Below are positions 23,987-32,469 of a stretch of DNA of 64,000 nucleotides, one piece after another. The DNA is from Natronorubrum aibiense. Its GTDB lineage: Archaea; Halobacteriota; Halobacteria; Halobacteriales; Natrialbaceae. Position numbers and translations under genes: made by a program. The first letter of the stretch is position 1. Each line of letters starts with the position of its first letter. The DNA lies in the NCBI RefSeq assembly GCF_009392895.1, contig NZ_CP045490.1, forward strand, positions 186,001 through 250,000. The letters are read 5' to 3'. The notes below the pieces were generated by a model. That model did not search any database and had not been told where the DNA came from. It saw only the letters and a list, made by a program, of their open reading frames with translations.

Positions 23987-25349
23987 CATAGTAGGTCCTC
24001 CAGTTGTCGTGTGGCGAGTCGGCAAGCGGTCTGTGGTCGACGATTCCGGGCGTCTCGAGGACGGGGAACGAACTCTCAGCGAGTGTGACGGCGTCGAACG
24101 CGGGACTCTCGGCGAAGATGGCTGCCTGCGGCGTCTCGTAGACGAGCCGTTCGACGGTGCCGGCCGGTTGATGCCGGTTCTCGCTGATTCCGTCGGCGTC
24201 GAGGTCCGCGGTACGTGCCTCCGACCAGTAGTTGCCCCGATCGGTGTCGTTCCAGTGGGCCTGCGAGTTCGTCTCTGCGAACGCCGCCTGCCCGTTCCGG
24301 ATGAAGCTGTTCCCCGCGACGGTCTCCGTACTGCTGCCCGCCGTGATGTGGATGCCGACCTCGTTCTCGAGGACGAGGTTCGACTCGAGGCGGTTGTCCT
24401 GAGAGTTGTGGACGTAGAGGCCGTTGCCGTTGCCGACGAGGTCGTTGCCGCGGATCTCGCTGTCCTCGACATCTTTGACGAGGATCCCGTGGCCGCTCGT
24501 GCCGTCGTTGTTCACCGCGGTGTTGTTCAGGAGCGTCAGCTCCTTCGAGACCATCAGCGCGAAGCCAACGTCGTTGTCGAAGGCGACGTTGTCCTCGAGG
24601 TGGTTGTCGTTCGAGTACATGTAGTGGACGCCGTAGCGCATGTCCCACATGGTGTTGTCCTCGGCGACGACGCCTTCGGCCCACTGGTAGTAGATCCCGT
24701 CGCGGACGGTCGTGATGGTGTTGTTCCGAACCTCGGTGTCGGTCGCTTCCCAGAGGTGGATGCCGTTGCCACGTTCGGCCAGCGGCTGGTCGTCGCGACC
24801 GGCGATGATCGAGTCCTCGACGGTCACGTCCTCGACGCTGCCGATCCAGACGCCGAACTGGATCTTCGTCAGTCGAAGCGCCGACAGCGTCGCGCTCGAG
24901 CCGTTGACCACGACACCGCTGTCCGTGTCCTGCCGATCGCTCCCGGCGTTGCGGATCCAGACGTTCTCGAGGGAGACGTCGTCGGCCTCGATCTCGACGA
25001 CGCGGCCCTCGCCGCCGCCGTCGATCACCGCACCGTCGCGCTCGAGGGCTGTGAGCGTCACGCCCGGCGTGTCCACGATGACGCGTTCGTCGAACTGCCC
25101 CTCGAGGTGGATCGTGTCTCCCGGGTCGGCGGCGTCGACTGCCGCTTGCACCGAGTCGAACTCCCGGTTGTCGATCGTCGCGGTGCCGTCAGCGGCGGGC
25201 TCTTCAACGTCGTGGACCGCTGGCGTCTCCGCGCGCCAGCTGTCGACACTCTCGGCATCGGTCGACTTGGTCGTCGCGGCGACGCCCGCTCCCGCCAGCG
25301 AGCAGACGAGGAGCACTGCAGAGGCGATGGCGAACGTTCCTTCTCTCAC
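23970..25349 (-). CDS. nosD: NosD beta-helix maturation protein
   Basis: Exported protein of 459 residues. A Sec-type signal (1-24, SAVLLVCSLAGAGVAA) is followed by a right-handed parallel beta-helix of the CASH type. Repeated Asn-rich turns include NGIHLWEATDTEVRNNTIT, YGVHYMYSNDNHLEDNVAF and GNGLYVHNSQDNRLESNLV. NosD works with NosFY at the outer face of the membrane in assembling the CuZ site of NosZ. The stop overlaps nosF and the start overlaps the preceding gene's stop by four bases. Confidence 0.93.
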   Translation of the reverse strand: MREGTFAIASAVLLVCSLAGAGVAATTKSTDAESVDSWRAETPAVHDVEEPAADGTATIDNREFDSVQAAVDAADPGDTIHLEGQFDERVIVDTPGVTLTALERDGAVIDGGGEGRVVEIEADDVSLENVWIRNAGSDRQDTDSGVVVNGSSATLSALRLTKIQFGVWIGSVEDVTVEDSIIAGRDDQPLAERGNGIHLWEATDTEVRNNTITTVRDGIYYQWAEGVVAEDNTMWDMRYGVHYMYSNDNHLEDNVAFDNDVGFALMVSKELTLLNNTAVNNDGTSGHGILVKDVEDSEIRGNDLVGNGNGLYVHNSQDNRLESNLVLENEVGIHITAGSSTETVAGNSFIRNGQAAFAETNSQAHWNDTDRGNYWSEARTADLDADGISENRHQPAGTVERLVYETPQAAIFAESPAFDAVTLAESSFPVLETPGIVDHRPLADSPHDNWRTYYEDHDH

Positions 25350-26257
25350 GGTGGATCACCGTCCGGCGGCGTTCGCGGATGTTCGGTTGCGGTCGGTTCG
25401 TCGTCGGTCACGGCTGCCGACTTCCGACGGCCGTCTCGAGCCGGTGGCTGATTGCCGCTCGAGGCGGACCGACTGCCGCCGTCGGTCTCGAGGTGCTCGT
25501 CGGTCTCGGGGGTCGATTGGCGGTTGGGTGCCGTGGGCGGGGATTCGTCGTCACCCTCACGACGGCGGATGCGATCCCGAATGCGCTCTCCCATTCCGGA
25601 GACGAGCGCGGGCACGTCGGTGATCGTCGCCGTCGACGTACGGAGGGCGAAGGCGATGGCTAACAGGACGACTCCGCCGGCCATCATGTACCCGCCGGGG
25701 CCGAACCACGCGGTGCCGCTGATGTTCGCGACCTCGTAAGTGCCGGCAAGCGGTGGCGTAAAGCCCTCGACGCCGTTGAGCGGGGCGTCCGGGTCCAGAG
25801 TGTGGCCGGCCTGATAGAGCCGGTACTGGATCAGGGCCCCCATCGTCCCGAAGATCGCGAGTGCGCCGGCGAACAGCGCGGTCAGCCCGCGCGAGAGCCG
25901 CTCGGTTGGCAGGGCAGCGACGATCGCCGAGGCTGCGGCCATGCCGAGGAACACGACCGGGCCGAGCACCCACTCGGGAACGTCGATCGCCTTCTCGTGG
26001 GGCTCGTAGTTGGGCTCGACGTACACCGGATCCGGGTAGTAGAACCCGACGTACTTGTTGAGCCCACGGACTTCTTTCCAGTCACCGCCGATCTCCGGGT
26101 GGGCGTAGAGTTCCACGACGAGCGGATCGACGTACTGCGGCGCCGTCAGCGTGATCCGCCACACCGGAACGCGCAGAGCGAGCACGAACAGCACGGCTGC
26201 GACGAGCGGGAGCAGTCGCCTGAGTTCGAACAGCCGCGTGAGGCGGGGTCGGGTCAT
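25346..26257 (-). CDS. NosB-like membrane protein of the nos operon
   Basis: Membrane protein of 303 residues with about four to five helices. After the first helix (LLPLVAAVLFVLALRVPVW) comes an extracytoplasmic segment with VRGLNKYVGFYYPDP, close to the LNHYIGM motif of membrane proteins found in clade II nos clusters, often called nosB. The C-terminal 75 residues are hydrophilic and acidic. It lies between nosZ (seven-base gap) and nosD (four-base overlap). Role in NosZ function is likely; its mechanism is unknown. The start MTRPRL is preferred to an upstream frame within nosZ. Confidence 0.8.
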   Translation of the reverse strand: MTRPRLTRLFELRRLLPLVAAVLFVLALRVPVWRITLTAPQYVDPLVVELYAHPEIGGDWKEVRGLNKYVGFYYPDPVYVEPNYEPHEKAIDVPEWVLGPVVFLGMAAASAIVAALPTERLSRGLTALFAGALAIFGTMGALIQYRLYQAGHTLDPDAPLNGVEGFTPPLAGTYEVANISGTAWFGPGGYMMAGGVVLLAIAFALRTSTATITDVPALVSGMGERIRDRIRRREGDDESPPTAPNRQSTPETDEHLETDGGSRSASSGNQPPARDGRRKSAAVTDDEPTATEHPRTPPDGDPP

Positions 26258-26264
26258 GGTGAGA

Positions 26265-28181
26265 TCACTCCGCTGGTTCGACGAGCAGTCGCGAGCGCAT
26301 CTCAAGGTGGAGTGCGCTACAGAAGAACGCACAGTACATCCAGTAGACGCCCGGCTCGTCGGCTGTGAATGTCACTTCGCGGGTCTCCTGTGGTGCGAGC
26401 TTGATGTTGACGTCGTACTCGGGGATGGCAAGCGAGTGCAGGAGGTCGGCCGTCTGCTCGACGTTCGTCACGGTAAACGTCACTTCGTCGCCTTCGGTGA
26501 CGGTGACGTCCGTGAAGCCGAACTGGTTGCGCTGGGAGTGCATTTTCACGTGCACACGGCCGTTCTCGCGGCTGATGTCGTTGTCCTCGGGCGAGATGAA
26601 CTCCTCGTCGTAATCCTCGGGATCGTAGACTTTGGCGGGATCGAGTTTCTCCGCGCTGACGATCGAGGCGTCGTGGGGTTCGGCGTAAGAGGGCGTATCC
26701 TTGACGAGGGACATTCCTTCCTCGTCGTCCCCGATGTAGATCAGCTGGTCGTTCTCGGGGTGCATCGGCCCGACCGGCAGGAACCGGTCCTTCGAGAGCT
26801 TGTTCAGCGAGATCAGCCAGTCCCCCTGCGGATCGGCAGTGTAGGACTCCGCGGCGATCAGGTGACCCGGGTTGTAGTGGACGTCGACCTTCTCGATGAC
26901 CGGATCCTCGGACTCCTCGCTGGCTTCGACCGCGGCTTCGATGTCCCACTTGACGACCTGCGAGTCGATGAACAGGGTCGTATACGCGTGTCCGCGGCCA
27001 TCGTAGGCGGTGTGTAGCGGCCCCATCCCGAGTCGCGGACGGCCGACGATCGCGTCGTTTGGATCGTCGGCGTCGGCGAGCGTCTCGATATCGATGACCG
27101 ACGCCGTCGGGTCGAGTTTCCCGCTGGCGATCGCGTACTTTCCATCGGGCGTGACGCTGACGCCGTGGGGGCTCTTCGACACGTCGAGATAGCGGACGAT
27201 GGGCCGGTCGCTCTCGTTTAGCGAACTATCGCGGGTTCCGTCGACGACCGGAACGCCACCGATTTCGTCGTAGTCGCCGGCTTCGACGGCTTCCTCGATA
27301 GCAGGCACGTCGAAGGCCTTCACCCAATCGGTGTCCGACGAGGACATCTCGCTTTCGGTGGTGGCGTGCTCGCTGTTGTAGCCGGTGGCGAAGAACCAGC
27401 GACCCTCCTTGCCGCCGTCGCCGTTGTCCATGTTGCCGTCGACCAGCACCTCCCACTCGACGTTCATCGTCTCCGGGTCGATCGCGGCGATGGTCGAGGT
27501 GTAATTCGACGGATCGTCGAGGTCCTGTCCGTCGTTCGGCATCGGGACGCGGAACTCGCCGACGCCGAAGACGTACTTCGTGTCCGGGAGCAGACAGCAG
27601 GCTCCGTGTGTCCCCTGCTGGTTCGGAATGTCGACGATCGCGTCCGTCTCGAAGTACTCGAGGTCGATCCGGGCCATTCGGCCGTTGGCCTTGTCGTTGA
27701 CGAACGCCCAGCGGCCGTCGTAGTCGTTGTCCGTCTGGCTCACGCGCGGGTGGTGGGCGTCACCCCATGTGTACCCACCCGCCTCCTCTAACATCTCACT
27801 CGTGCGGTCGTCGTAGCCGTAGCCGCGTGCGCTCTCGGTCTGGAACACTGGAATCCGCATCAGCTGTCGCATCGACGGCAGGCCGTAGACGCGAATCTCG
27901 CCAGTGTGGCCACCCGAGAGGAACGCGTAGTAGTCGTCGTGTTCGCCGGGCTCGACGCTCGTCTTGACGTCCTCGAGGGAGACCGAGTCGTCGCCACCGA
28001 GCAGTCCCGTACACCCGGCCATCGAGGCCATCGCACCCGTCGCTGCCCCCGCTTTCATGAAGTCCCGTCGGGGAATGCGGGCGAACAGCGGATCGCGCTC
28101 TGAACTGTCGTCGTCGGTCGTAGAGTCAGTCGCGCGGTTCGTCTCGAGGGAACTGTCGTCGGAATCGTGGGTCTGGGTCAT
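26265..28181 (-). CDS. nosZ: Nitrous oxide reductase NosZ
   Basis: Copper enzyme of 638 residues reducing N2O to N2 outside the cell membrane. RR at 38-39 (IPRRDFMKAG) and MAGC with Cys57 suggest Tat export and perhaps lipid anchoring. The propeller holds seven candidate CuZ histidines, in DAHHP (two), GTHGA, SPHGV, PLHTA, PGHLI and EPHDA. The C-terminal cupredoxin domain has the CuA motif C-x3-C-x3-H-x2-M (617, 621, 625, 628; CAFFCSALHLEM). All required ligands are present, so the enzyme should be active. It is the first gene of the nos operon. Confidence 0.97.
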   Translation of the reverse strand: MTQTHDSDDSSLETNRATDSTTDDDSSERDPLFARIPRRDFMKAGAATGAMASMAGCTGLLGGDDSVSLEDVKTSVEPGEHDDYYAFLSGGHTGEIRVYGLPSMRQLMRIPVFQTESARGYGYDDRTSEMLEEAGGYTWGDAHHPRVSQTDNDYDGRWAFVNDKANGRMARIDLEYFETDAIVDIPNQQGTHGACCLLPDTKYVFGVGEFRVPMPNDGQDLDDPSNYTSTIAAIDPETMNVEWEVLVDGNMDNGDGGKEGRWFFATGYNSEHATTESEMSSSDTDWVKAFDVPAIEEAVEAGDYDEIGGVPVVDGTRDSSLNESDRPIVRYLDVSKSPHGVSVTPDGKYAIASGKLDPTASVIDIETLADADDPNDAIVGRPRLGMGPLHTAYDGRGHAYTTLFIDSQVVKWDIEAAVEASEESEDPVIEKVDVHYNPGHLIAAESYTADPQGDWLISLNKLSKDRFLPVGPMHPENDQLIYIGDDEEGMSLVKDTPSYAEPHDASIVSAEKLDPAKVYDPEDYDEEFISPEDNDISRENGRVHVKMHSQRNQFGFTDVTVTEGDEVTFTVTNVEQTADLLHSLAIPEYDVNIKLAPQETREVTFTADEPGVYWMYCAFFCSALHLEMRSRLLVEPAE

Positions 28182-28205
28182 TGTCCTGTGTGTGCGCTGT
28201 CGTTC

Positions 28206-28226
28206 GTTGCCGTGTTCTTCGGCAAC
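28206..28226. promoter_or_regulatory. Perfect inverted repeat in the nosZ leader
   Basis: GTTGCCG, TGTTCTT, CGGCAAC: seven-base perfect arms with a seven-base centre, 25-45 bases before the nosZ ATG. It may be an RNA hairpin in a leader or an operator. A second, imperfect repeat (TATTGCG-N7-CGTAATA) lies at 28282-28302 close to AT-rich DNA that may be the promoter. Confidence 0.5.
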
Positions 28227-28376
28227 CCGGGTTTCTCGAGATGGCGGTCACCAACCTTCCACCCCGATCGTTACAGTCGATTATTGCGGATACTGCGTAA
28301 TAGGCGGACTATTTTTTCCTGAGTGTTGAGAAATGAAGAAATATGTTCGTCGAAAGATTTATCTGTGAGTTTTCTC

Positions 28377-29477
28377 CTAACGTGGCTTACACGACTGATC
28401 GGGGAGCGGGCCGTCGTACGCGGTCGGTACGTACGGACAAAGCGGATCCGACTCGAGCGGGTCGCCGGTATACGCGAACGCTCGCGAGCGACTCCCGCCG
28501 CAGACGTGTCGATACTCGCACGCGCCACATTTCCCGCGCAGTGCGTCGGGCTCGCGTAGGGATCGGAAGCGTTCCGAATCTCGGTAGATGTCCACGATGC
28601 TCTCCTCCCGGACGGAACCGGCGACTGCTGGTAGAAAACCCGACGGATAAACGTCACCGGTGTGGCTGACGAACGCGAAGCCGTTCCCAGCCGTAATTCC
28701 CGTGCGTCGTCCGATGCCATCCGGGGGCGATCGCTCTGCCGTCTCGGAGCTGCGGTGACGTTCGATAGCAACGCGTCGGTAGTGTGGTGCCTCCGTCGTC
28801 TTGACATCGAACCGAGCTATCTTCGAAACGTCGGCTAGCCACTCCATCACCCGTTCCGCGTGGTCGGGCGAGATCGGATCCAACACCCGACCGCGACCCA
28901 CCGGAACGAGGAAGAACACGGACCAGAGTACCGCGTCGAGGTCTGCGACGATCTCGCGGATGGCCGGTAGTTCGTCGACGGTTTCGGCACACACTGTCGT
29001 GTTAATCTGTAGCGGGAGACCCGCGCGCCGCGTCTCTTCGGCCGCGTGAATGGTCTGCTCGAAGCTGCCCCGCTCTTGGCGAAATTCGTCGTGGGCCGAT
29101 GCCGACCCGCCGTCGATGCTGAGCGCCATCCGGCGAAGCCCCGCATCGGCGAGCGTTCGAATCCGTTCGCGGGTGAGCGACGTCGTTCCGCTGGGCGTCA
29201 TCGTCATCCGGAGCCCGATGTCGGTTCCGTACTCGACGAGTTCAACGGTGTCATCGCGTGCGAGGGGATCGCCGCCGGACAAAACGATCAACTGGCCGTC
29301 GCCGAAGGCTCGAGCGTCCTCGAGGAGTTGCTTGCCGTCGCTCGTCGACAGTTCGTCCGGATGGCGGTGTGGCTTCGCATCGGCACGGCAGTGCTTGCAG
29401 GCTAACTCACACGCTCGAGTGAGTTCCCAGATGAGGACGAACGGCCGCCGAGCTGTCTCGATCGGTTGGTCGTTCAT
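28377..29477 (-). CDS. Radical SAM/SPASM protein (NirJ/AhbD-like)
   Basis: Protein of 366 residues. The radical-SAM cluster motif CELACKHC (Cys23, Cys27, Cys30) follows the opening strand LIWELTRA; GGDPL and SIDGGSASAHD are the SAM-binding strands. The SPASM region ends with GKCGACEYRHVCGGSRSRAF and a last Cys in DPLCPY, for auxiliary iron-sulfur clusters. Related archaeal enzymes act in haem d1 or alternative haem b synthesis (NirJ, AhbC, AhbD) or peptide modification. Next to the nos genes, a haem-related role is attractive but unproven. Confidence 0.85.
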   Translation of the reverse strand: MNDQPIETARRPFVLIWELTRACELACKHCRADAKPHRHPDELSTSDGKQLLEDARAFGDGQLIVLSGGDPLARDDTVELVEYGTDIGLRMTMTPSGTTSLTRERIRTLADAGLRRMALSIDGGSASAHDEFRQERGSFEQTIHAAEETRRAGLPLQINTTVCAETVDELPAIREIVADLDAVLWSVFFLVPVGRGRVLDPISPDHAERVMEWLADVSKIARFDVKTTEAPHYRRVAIERHRSSETAERSPPDGIGRRTGITAGNGFAFVSHTGDVYPSGFLPAVAGSVREESIVDIYRDSERFRSLREPDALRGKCGACEYRHVCGGSRSRAFAYTGDPLESDPLCPYVPTAYDGPLPDQSCKPR

Positions 29478-29843
29478 CGTCGCTTTCGAAATGGGCCGCG
29501 TTCCGTGCTCACCGTGTCTATCGTCGCGTTTTCAGCCGTAGCGTGAGATACACGCGTCATATCGTCGGATTTGTAACTTATGAAGGAAAACCAACTGCCG
29601 AACGTGTTCAGGGTCGCATCACACGCGTGATCATGTCAACGTACTTTGGAGTGGCTCGACGATCCGAGTAGCGACGTCGGTTGGGTGACGGAACCCGGTG
29701 ATCGGACTCAAGACCGACGTCATCCTCGTCTAGTTTAACGACCAAGTATCACAGAACAATCATTAGAAACTGACCGACCGAGGGTACGAGTAGGAGACGG
29801 GCGAGTTCGTCGCGACGGTCGGCTGGCGTCCGTCGGGAACGGA
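29478..29843. other. Intergenic region with promoter and GAAC-N2-GTTC site
   Basis: No gene in 366 bases. It holds a TATA-like TTCATAAGTT on the minus strand (about 29574-29583) and the palindrome at 29600-29609 just beyond it, positioned as an activator site for the radical SAM gene. The remainder shows nothing recognisable. Confidence 0.5.
29600..29609. promoter_or_regulatory. GAAC-GT-GTTC palindrome
   Basis: One of four GAAC-N2-GTTC sites in the 1.3 kb from 29.6 to 30.9 kb. It lies about 18 bases above a TATA-like element for the radical SAM gene. Confidence 0.5.
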
Positions 29844-30077
29844 CTACTTTTTCGGGAACGTCGCAACGTATTCGTTCTCGCCTCGGTGGTCGACCGCGTA
29901 GCCGTCGGCGTCGAACTCGTCGACTTCAGCTTGCATCTCGTAAAACAGCGGCTTCGGCTCGTGATCGTTGATCAGCGTCAGTGTCTCTCCGCGCTCGAGT
30001 TCCGCGAACGCGTCGTGGATTTTCGGATGGCGATCCGCCGGTGGAATCTCGCGGACGTCGAGGGTCGTATCTGCCAT
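29844..30077 (-). CDS. DUF2249 protein
   Basis: Small alpha/beta protein of 77 residues matching DUF2249: LDVREIPPADRHPKIHDAF, LERGETLTLINDHEPKPLFY and HRGENEYVATFPK. Such proteins accompany nitric oxide reductase, nitrite reductase and related anaerobic genes in haloarchaea and share the TusA-like fold, but their role is not known. The active-site Cys of TusA is absent. Two GAAC-N2-GTTC sites lie upstream. Confidence 0.9.
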   Translation of the reverse strand: MADTTLDVREIPPADRHPKIHDAFAELERGETLTLINDHEPKPLFYEMQAEVDEFDADGYAVDHRGENEYVATFPKK

Positions 30078-30117
30078 GTGTCTACGAATCGTCGTCGATG
30101 CAACGAGGCTGTTGTTC

Positions 30118-30127
30118 CGAACATGTT
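30118..30127. promoter_or_regulatory. GAAC-AT-GTTC palindrome
   Basis: Ten-base perfect palindrome GAACATGTTC, 41-50 bases before the DUF2249 start and next to a TTAATT promoter-like run. The identical decamer recurs at 30861-30870. Confidence 0.55.
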
Positions 30128-30204
30128 CAATTAAGAGCGATCGACACGTACCACTCGTCGTTTGATACCGGGACGTTTCGTAGGCGAACCCCGCTGCTCG
30201 AGAA

Positions 30205-30216
30205 CGAACTCGTTCG
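30205..30216. promoter_or_regulatory. CGAAC-TC-GTTCG palindrome
   Basis: Perfect five-base arms with a two-base centre, in the intergenic DNA between the DUF2249 and SRPBCC genes. Same GAAC-N2-GTTC form as its neighbours. Confidence 0.45.
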
Positions 30217-30355
30217 AGACAACAGATGGTCTTCTCTTCTCTATTTTCGACACTTTCTCGAAAGTGACCTCGAACTGTACTGTCGATCACGCGAGGACAA
30301 CCGAACGCGTTCACTACTGCGTCAGGTCCACTCTGGCATGAGTGGTCGACACATT

Positions 30356-30766
30356 TCAAATTTTTTCGGCGAGGTAATCGAACTGTGCAGCGAGTTCTTT
30401 TCGGCGCTGTCGTTTGATAACCGTCGCATCCAAAATCATGCCAACGAGCGCCATCTCGAGTTCGAACGCCGTCGTCGCAGTCAGTTCTGTGTGGTTGCCG
30501 TATGTGTCCAGTTCGTACCGTGTCGTCATCTGGTCGAAGATTCCCTCTCGGTGCTCGTAGGCGAGCACCGCATCCGGCTCATCGACGAGTTCTAACTCGA
30601 GTGTGATCGTCGCGAGTCCGACACTGTTCTCGAGTTCGAGGACCGATCCCGTTCTGTCGACACGGTCGAACCCGGCCCCATACATGAACGGCTCAACGTC
30701 CGTGATGAGCGCCTGGAGTGTGTTCGGATCCGTATTGAACCGCCGCGACATTGAGACCGTTTCCAT
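30356..30766 (-). CDS. SRPBCC-fold protein
   Basis: Protein of 136 residues with the START/SRPBCC pattern: initial strand and helix (SRRFNTDPNTLQALITDVEP), a run of strands (VLELENSVGLATITLELELV, ELTATTAFELEMALVG) and a long C-terminal helix (KRQRRKELAAQFDYLAEKI). These bind hydrophobic ligands in a deep pocket; the ligand is unknown. Haloarchaea often keep such a gene next to denitrification genes. It is divergent from the Bat-like regulator, sharing the palindrome at 30861-30870. Confidence 0.8.
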   Translation of the reverse strand: METVSMSRRFNTDPNTLQALITDVEPFMYGAGFDRVDRTGSVLELENSVGLATITLELELVDEPDAVLAYEHREGIFDQMTTRYELDTYGNHTELTATTAFELEMALVGMILDATVIKRQRRKELAAQFDYLAEKI

Positions 30767-30860
30767 GGTCAGGTAGGGACGATGTGACGACTTACCGTTG
30801 ACGGTCCCGAGAGGTCGAGCCAATATGTAGCCAGCATCATCTTCCCTCCCGCTCATACCC

Positions 30861-30870
30861 GAACATGTTC
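30861..30870. promoter_or_regulatory. GAAC-AT-GTTC palindrome between divergent genes
   Basis: GAACATGTTC, identical to 30118-30127, lies in the 143-base gap between the SRPBCC gene and the Bat-like regulator gene, 40 bases before the chosen regulator ATG. An upstream ATG of the regulator frame falls inside this palindrome, an argument against using it as the start. Confidence 0.55.
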
Positions 30871-30909
30871 ACCCACACTGATACAGGACACGTCCACGTA
30901 CCAGTATCC

Positions 30910-31575
30910 ATGCCTAACGCTGAACTCACGATCACGGTTCCCGACCGGGTCTGGATCGGTGAACTCTCACGGAAGTATCCTGATGCGGTGTTCGAAATCC
31001 TCACCGCGTTCCCCAAAGATATGGGTGGAGTGGCACTCGCCGAAATCACGCATTCGGACGTCGGCACCGTGCTCCAAACGATGAACGGCTACGACGAGGT
31101 TACGAACATCGATCTCCTCCAGCAGACAAGCGACAACGTACTCGTCCAGTTCGAGACATCCTCGCCGCTACTGTTGTTCCCGGTTCGAGAGGCGGGAACT
31201 CCACTCGAGTTACCGTTTACAGTCACTGACGGAACGGTTGATTGGGAGATTACGGCGACACGAGAACGGCTCTCTCTGCTTGCCGACCAACTCCGCGAGT
31301 TCGGCATTACATTCGACGTCAAGTCTATTACTCACCAAGTCGAAATGACGCAGTTATTGAGTGTCAAACAGACCGAACTGATGGAGCGAGCGATCGAACG
31401 CGGGTACTACGACACACCCCGGCGGGTGACGCTGACGGAGCTCGCTGAAGACGTCGATATCGCCAAATCGACGTGTAGCGAGACACTCCACCGAGCTGAG
31501 GAGAAGATCATCAAACAGTTCGCGACAGACACAAACGCTATTGAAACGAACGATATGGTATCGCCCACGAAATGA
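30910..31575 (+). CDS. Bat/HTH-10 family regulator
   Basis: Transcription regulator of 221 residues. The N-terminal sensor-like domain (ITVPDRVWIGELSRKYPDAV) is followed by an alpha/beta region and a C-terminal HTH-10 (LLSVKQTELMERAIERGYYD, LTELAEDVDIAKSTCSETLH). This is the layout of Bat, DmsR and NarO relatives, but the N-terminal Cys cluster of NarO is absent, so it is not a classic NarO oxygen or nitrate sensor. Start MPNAEL is chosen over an ATG inside the palindrome. Probable local regulator of the nos-flanking genes. Confidence 0.85.
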   Translation: MPNAELTITVPDRVWIGELSRKYPDAVFEILTAFPKDMGGVALAEITHSDVGTVLQTMNGYDEVTNIDLLQQTSDNVLVQFETSSPLLLFPVREAGTPLELPFTVTDGTVDWEITATRERLSLLADQLREFGITFDVKSITHQVEMTQLLSVKQTELMERAIERGYYDTPRRVTLTELAEDVDIAKSTCSETLHRAEEKIIKQFATDTNAIETNDMVSPTK

Positions 31576-31789
31576 ACATTTCACTCGACTCTTGACTTTG
31601 CTGCCCACTGCAATGAGGATTGGCCCTGTCATTTAGTGAGCGCGCGTTTCATGCTAAAAAAACATCTGAAGAATAGGATTTCAACAAAGCTATCGTTCCC
31701 ACTCTATCGAACGTCAACGTGACGAGCGACGAATCGTTCGTACAGGTTCGGACGAACCGTTTTCCTCTCACGCACACTATTTCTCTGTG

Positions 31790-32290
31790 ATGGACGACCT
31801 CAAACAGCATGACATCCCGGCGGACGTCAACACGAACGAGTGGGCACTCCGAGTTACTGGGGCCGTCGAGCAGCCACTGCGTCTCACCAGACGCGACCTC
31901 ACCTCGCTCTCGCTCGAGGAGTTCACTGGCGAGTTCGCCTGTGCAGAGGGCTGGGTTGCGGACGAGCTCTCGTGGCGCGGTGTCCGCGTCGGAACGATAC
32001 TGGACCACGCCAGTCCCACGCCCGAGGGAGATTTCGCGCTCGTCCGAGCGATGGACGGTGACTACGCATGTTCGTTTCCTCGAGAGCGTCTTGCCGAGTC
32101 GATCCTCGCGCTCGAACTCGACGGCGACGCCCTTTCACCCGAACACGGAGGTCCAGTTCGGCTGGTACCAACGGCCACTGACCGCAATTGTTGGGAAAGT
32201 ATCAAATGGGTCGCCGAAATAGAGCTCACAGAATCACGGCCAACGGCTGCAGATACCGCCAAAGAACTCGCACTTTCTCGAATCGAGTGA
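31790..32290 (+). CDS. Sulfite oxidase-type molybdopterin-binding domain protein
   Basis: Protein of 166 residues equal to the Moco domain of the sulfite oxidase/YedY family. The Mo-ligand Cys is in EFACAEGW (Cys51), followed by SWRGVRVGTILDHA, the strand DYACSFPRERL, and SPEHGGPVRLVPTA. There is no signal peptide, dimerisation domain or haem domain, so it is a minimal, probably cytoplasmic form. The substrate is unknown. An in-frame GTG three bases earlier is an alternative start. Confidence 0.88.
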   Translation: MDDLKQHDIPADVNTNEWALRVTGAVEQPLRLTRRDLTSLSLEEFTGEFACAEGWVADELSWRGVRVGTILDHASPTPEGDFALVRAMDGDYACSFPRERLAESILALELDGDALSPEHGGPVRLVPTATDRNCWESIKWVAEIELTESRPTAADTAKELALSRIE

Positions 32291-32361
32291 GACACGTTTG
32301 AGAAGGTGGTGTGGTACGTTTGGCCAGCTGCAGGGCCGCAAACCGCGCAGCCGCGACCACA

Positions 32362-32469
32362 CTACTTGATTTCCAGCGGGCGGTCACAGTCGGGACATTC
32401 GTCGTCGACGATCGTCACCTGAGCATCACACTCCGGGCAGTACTCTCTGTAGCAGGTTCGTTCTCCCAT
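32362..32469 (-). CDS. 35-residue zinc-ribbon microprotein
   Basis: Protein of 35 residues, MGERTCYREY then CPEC, VTIVDDE, CPDC, RPLEIK. Two CPxC knuckles form one zinc ribbon, the pattern of haloarchaeal small zinc-finger proteins (some of which affect biofilm or swarming). The longer in-frame extension upstream is unlike protein. A similar 35-residue ribbon is encoded at 46440-46547. Confidence 0.75.
   Translation of the reverse strand: MGERTCYREYCPECDAQVTIVDDECPDCDRPLEIK

Noticed and set aside
23987-24472. N-terminal extension of NosF
   Set aside because: The residues are Arg/Ser/Thr-rich shadow sequence within nosD; the family start is at 23986.
23973-25451. Plus-strand open frame of 492 codons opposite nosD
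   Set aside because: It lies fully antisense to nosD and has no recognisable domain; long antisense frames are usual in GC-rich haloarchaeal genes.
30865-30909. Upstream ATG for the Bat-like regulator
   Set aside because: It falls inside the GAACATGTTC palindrome and adds 15 non-family residues.
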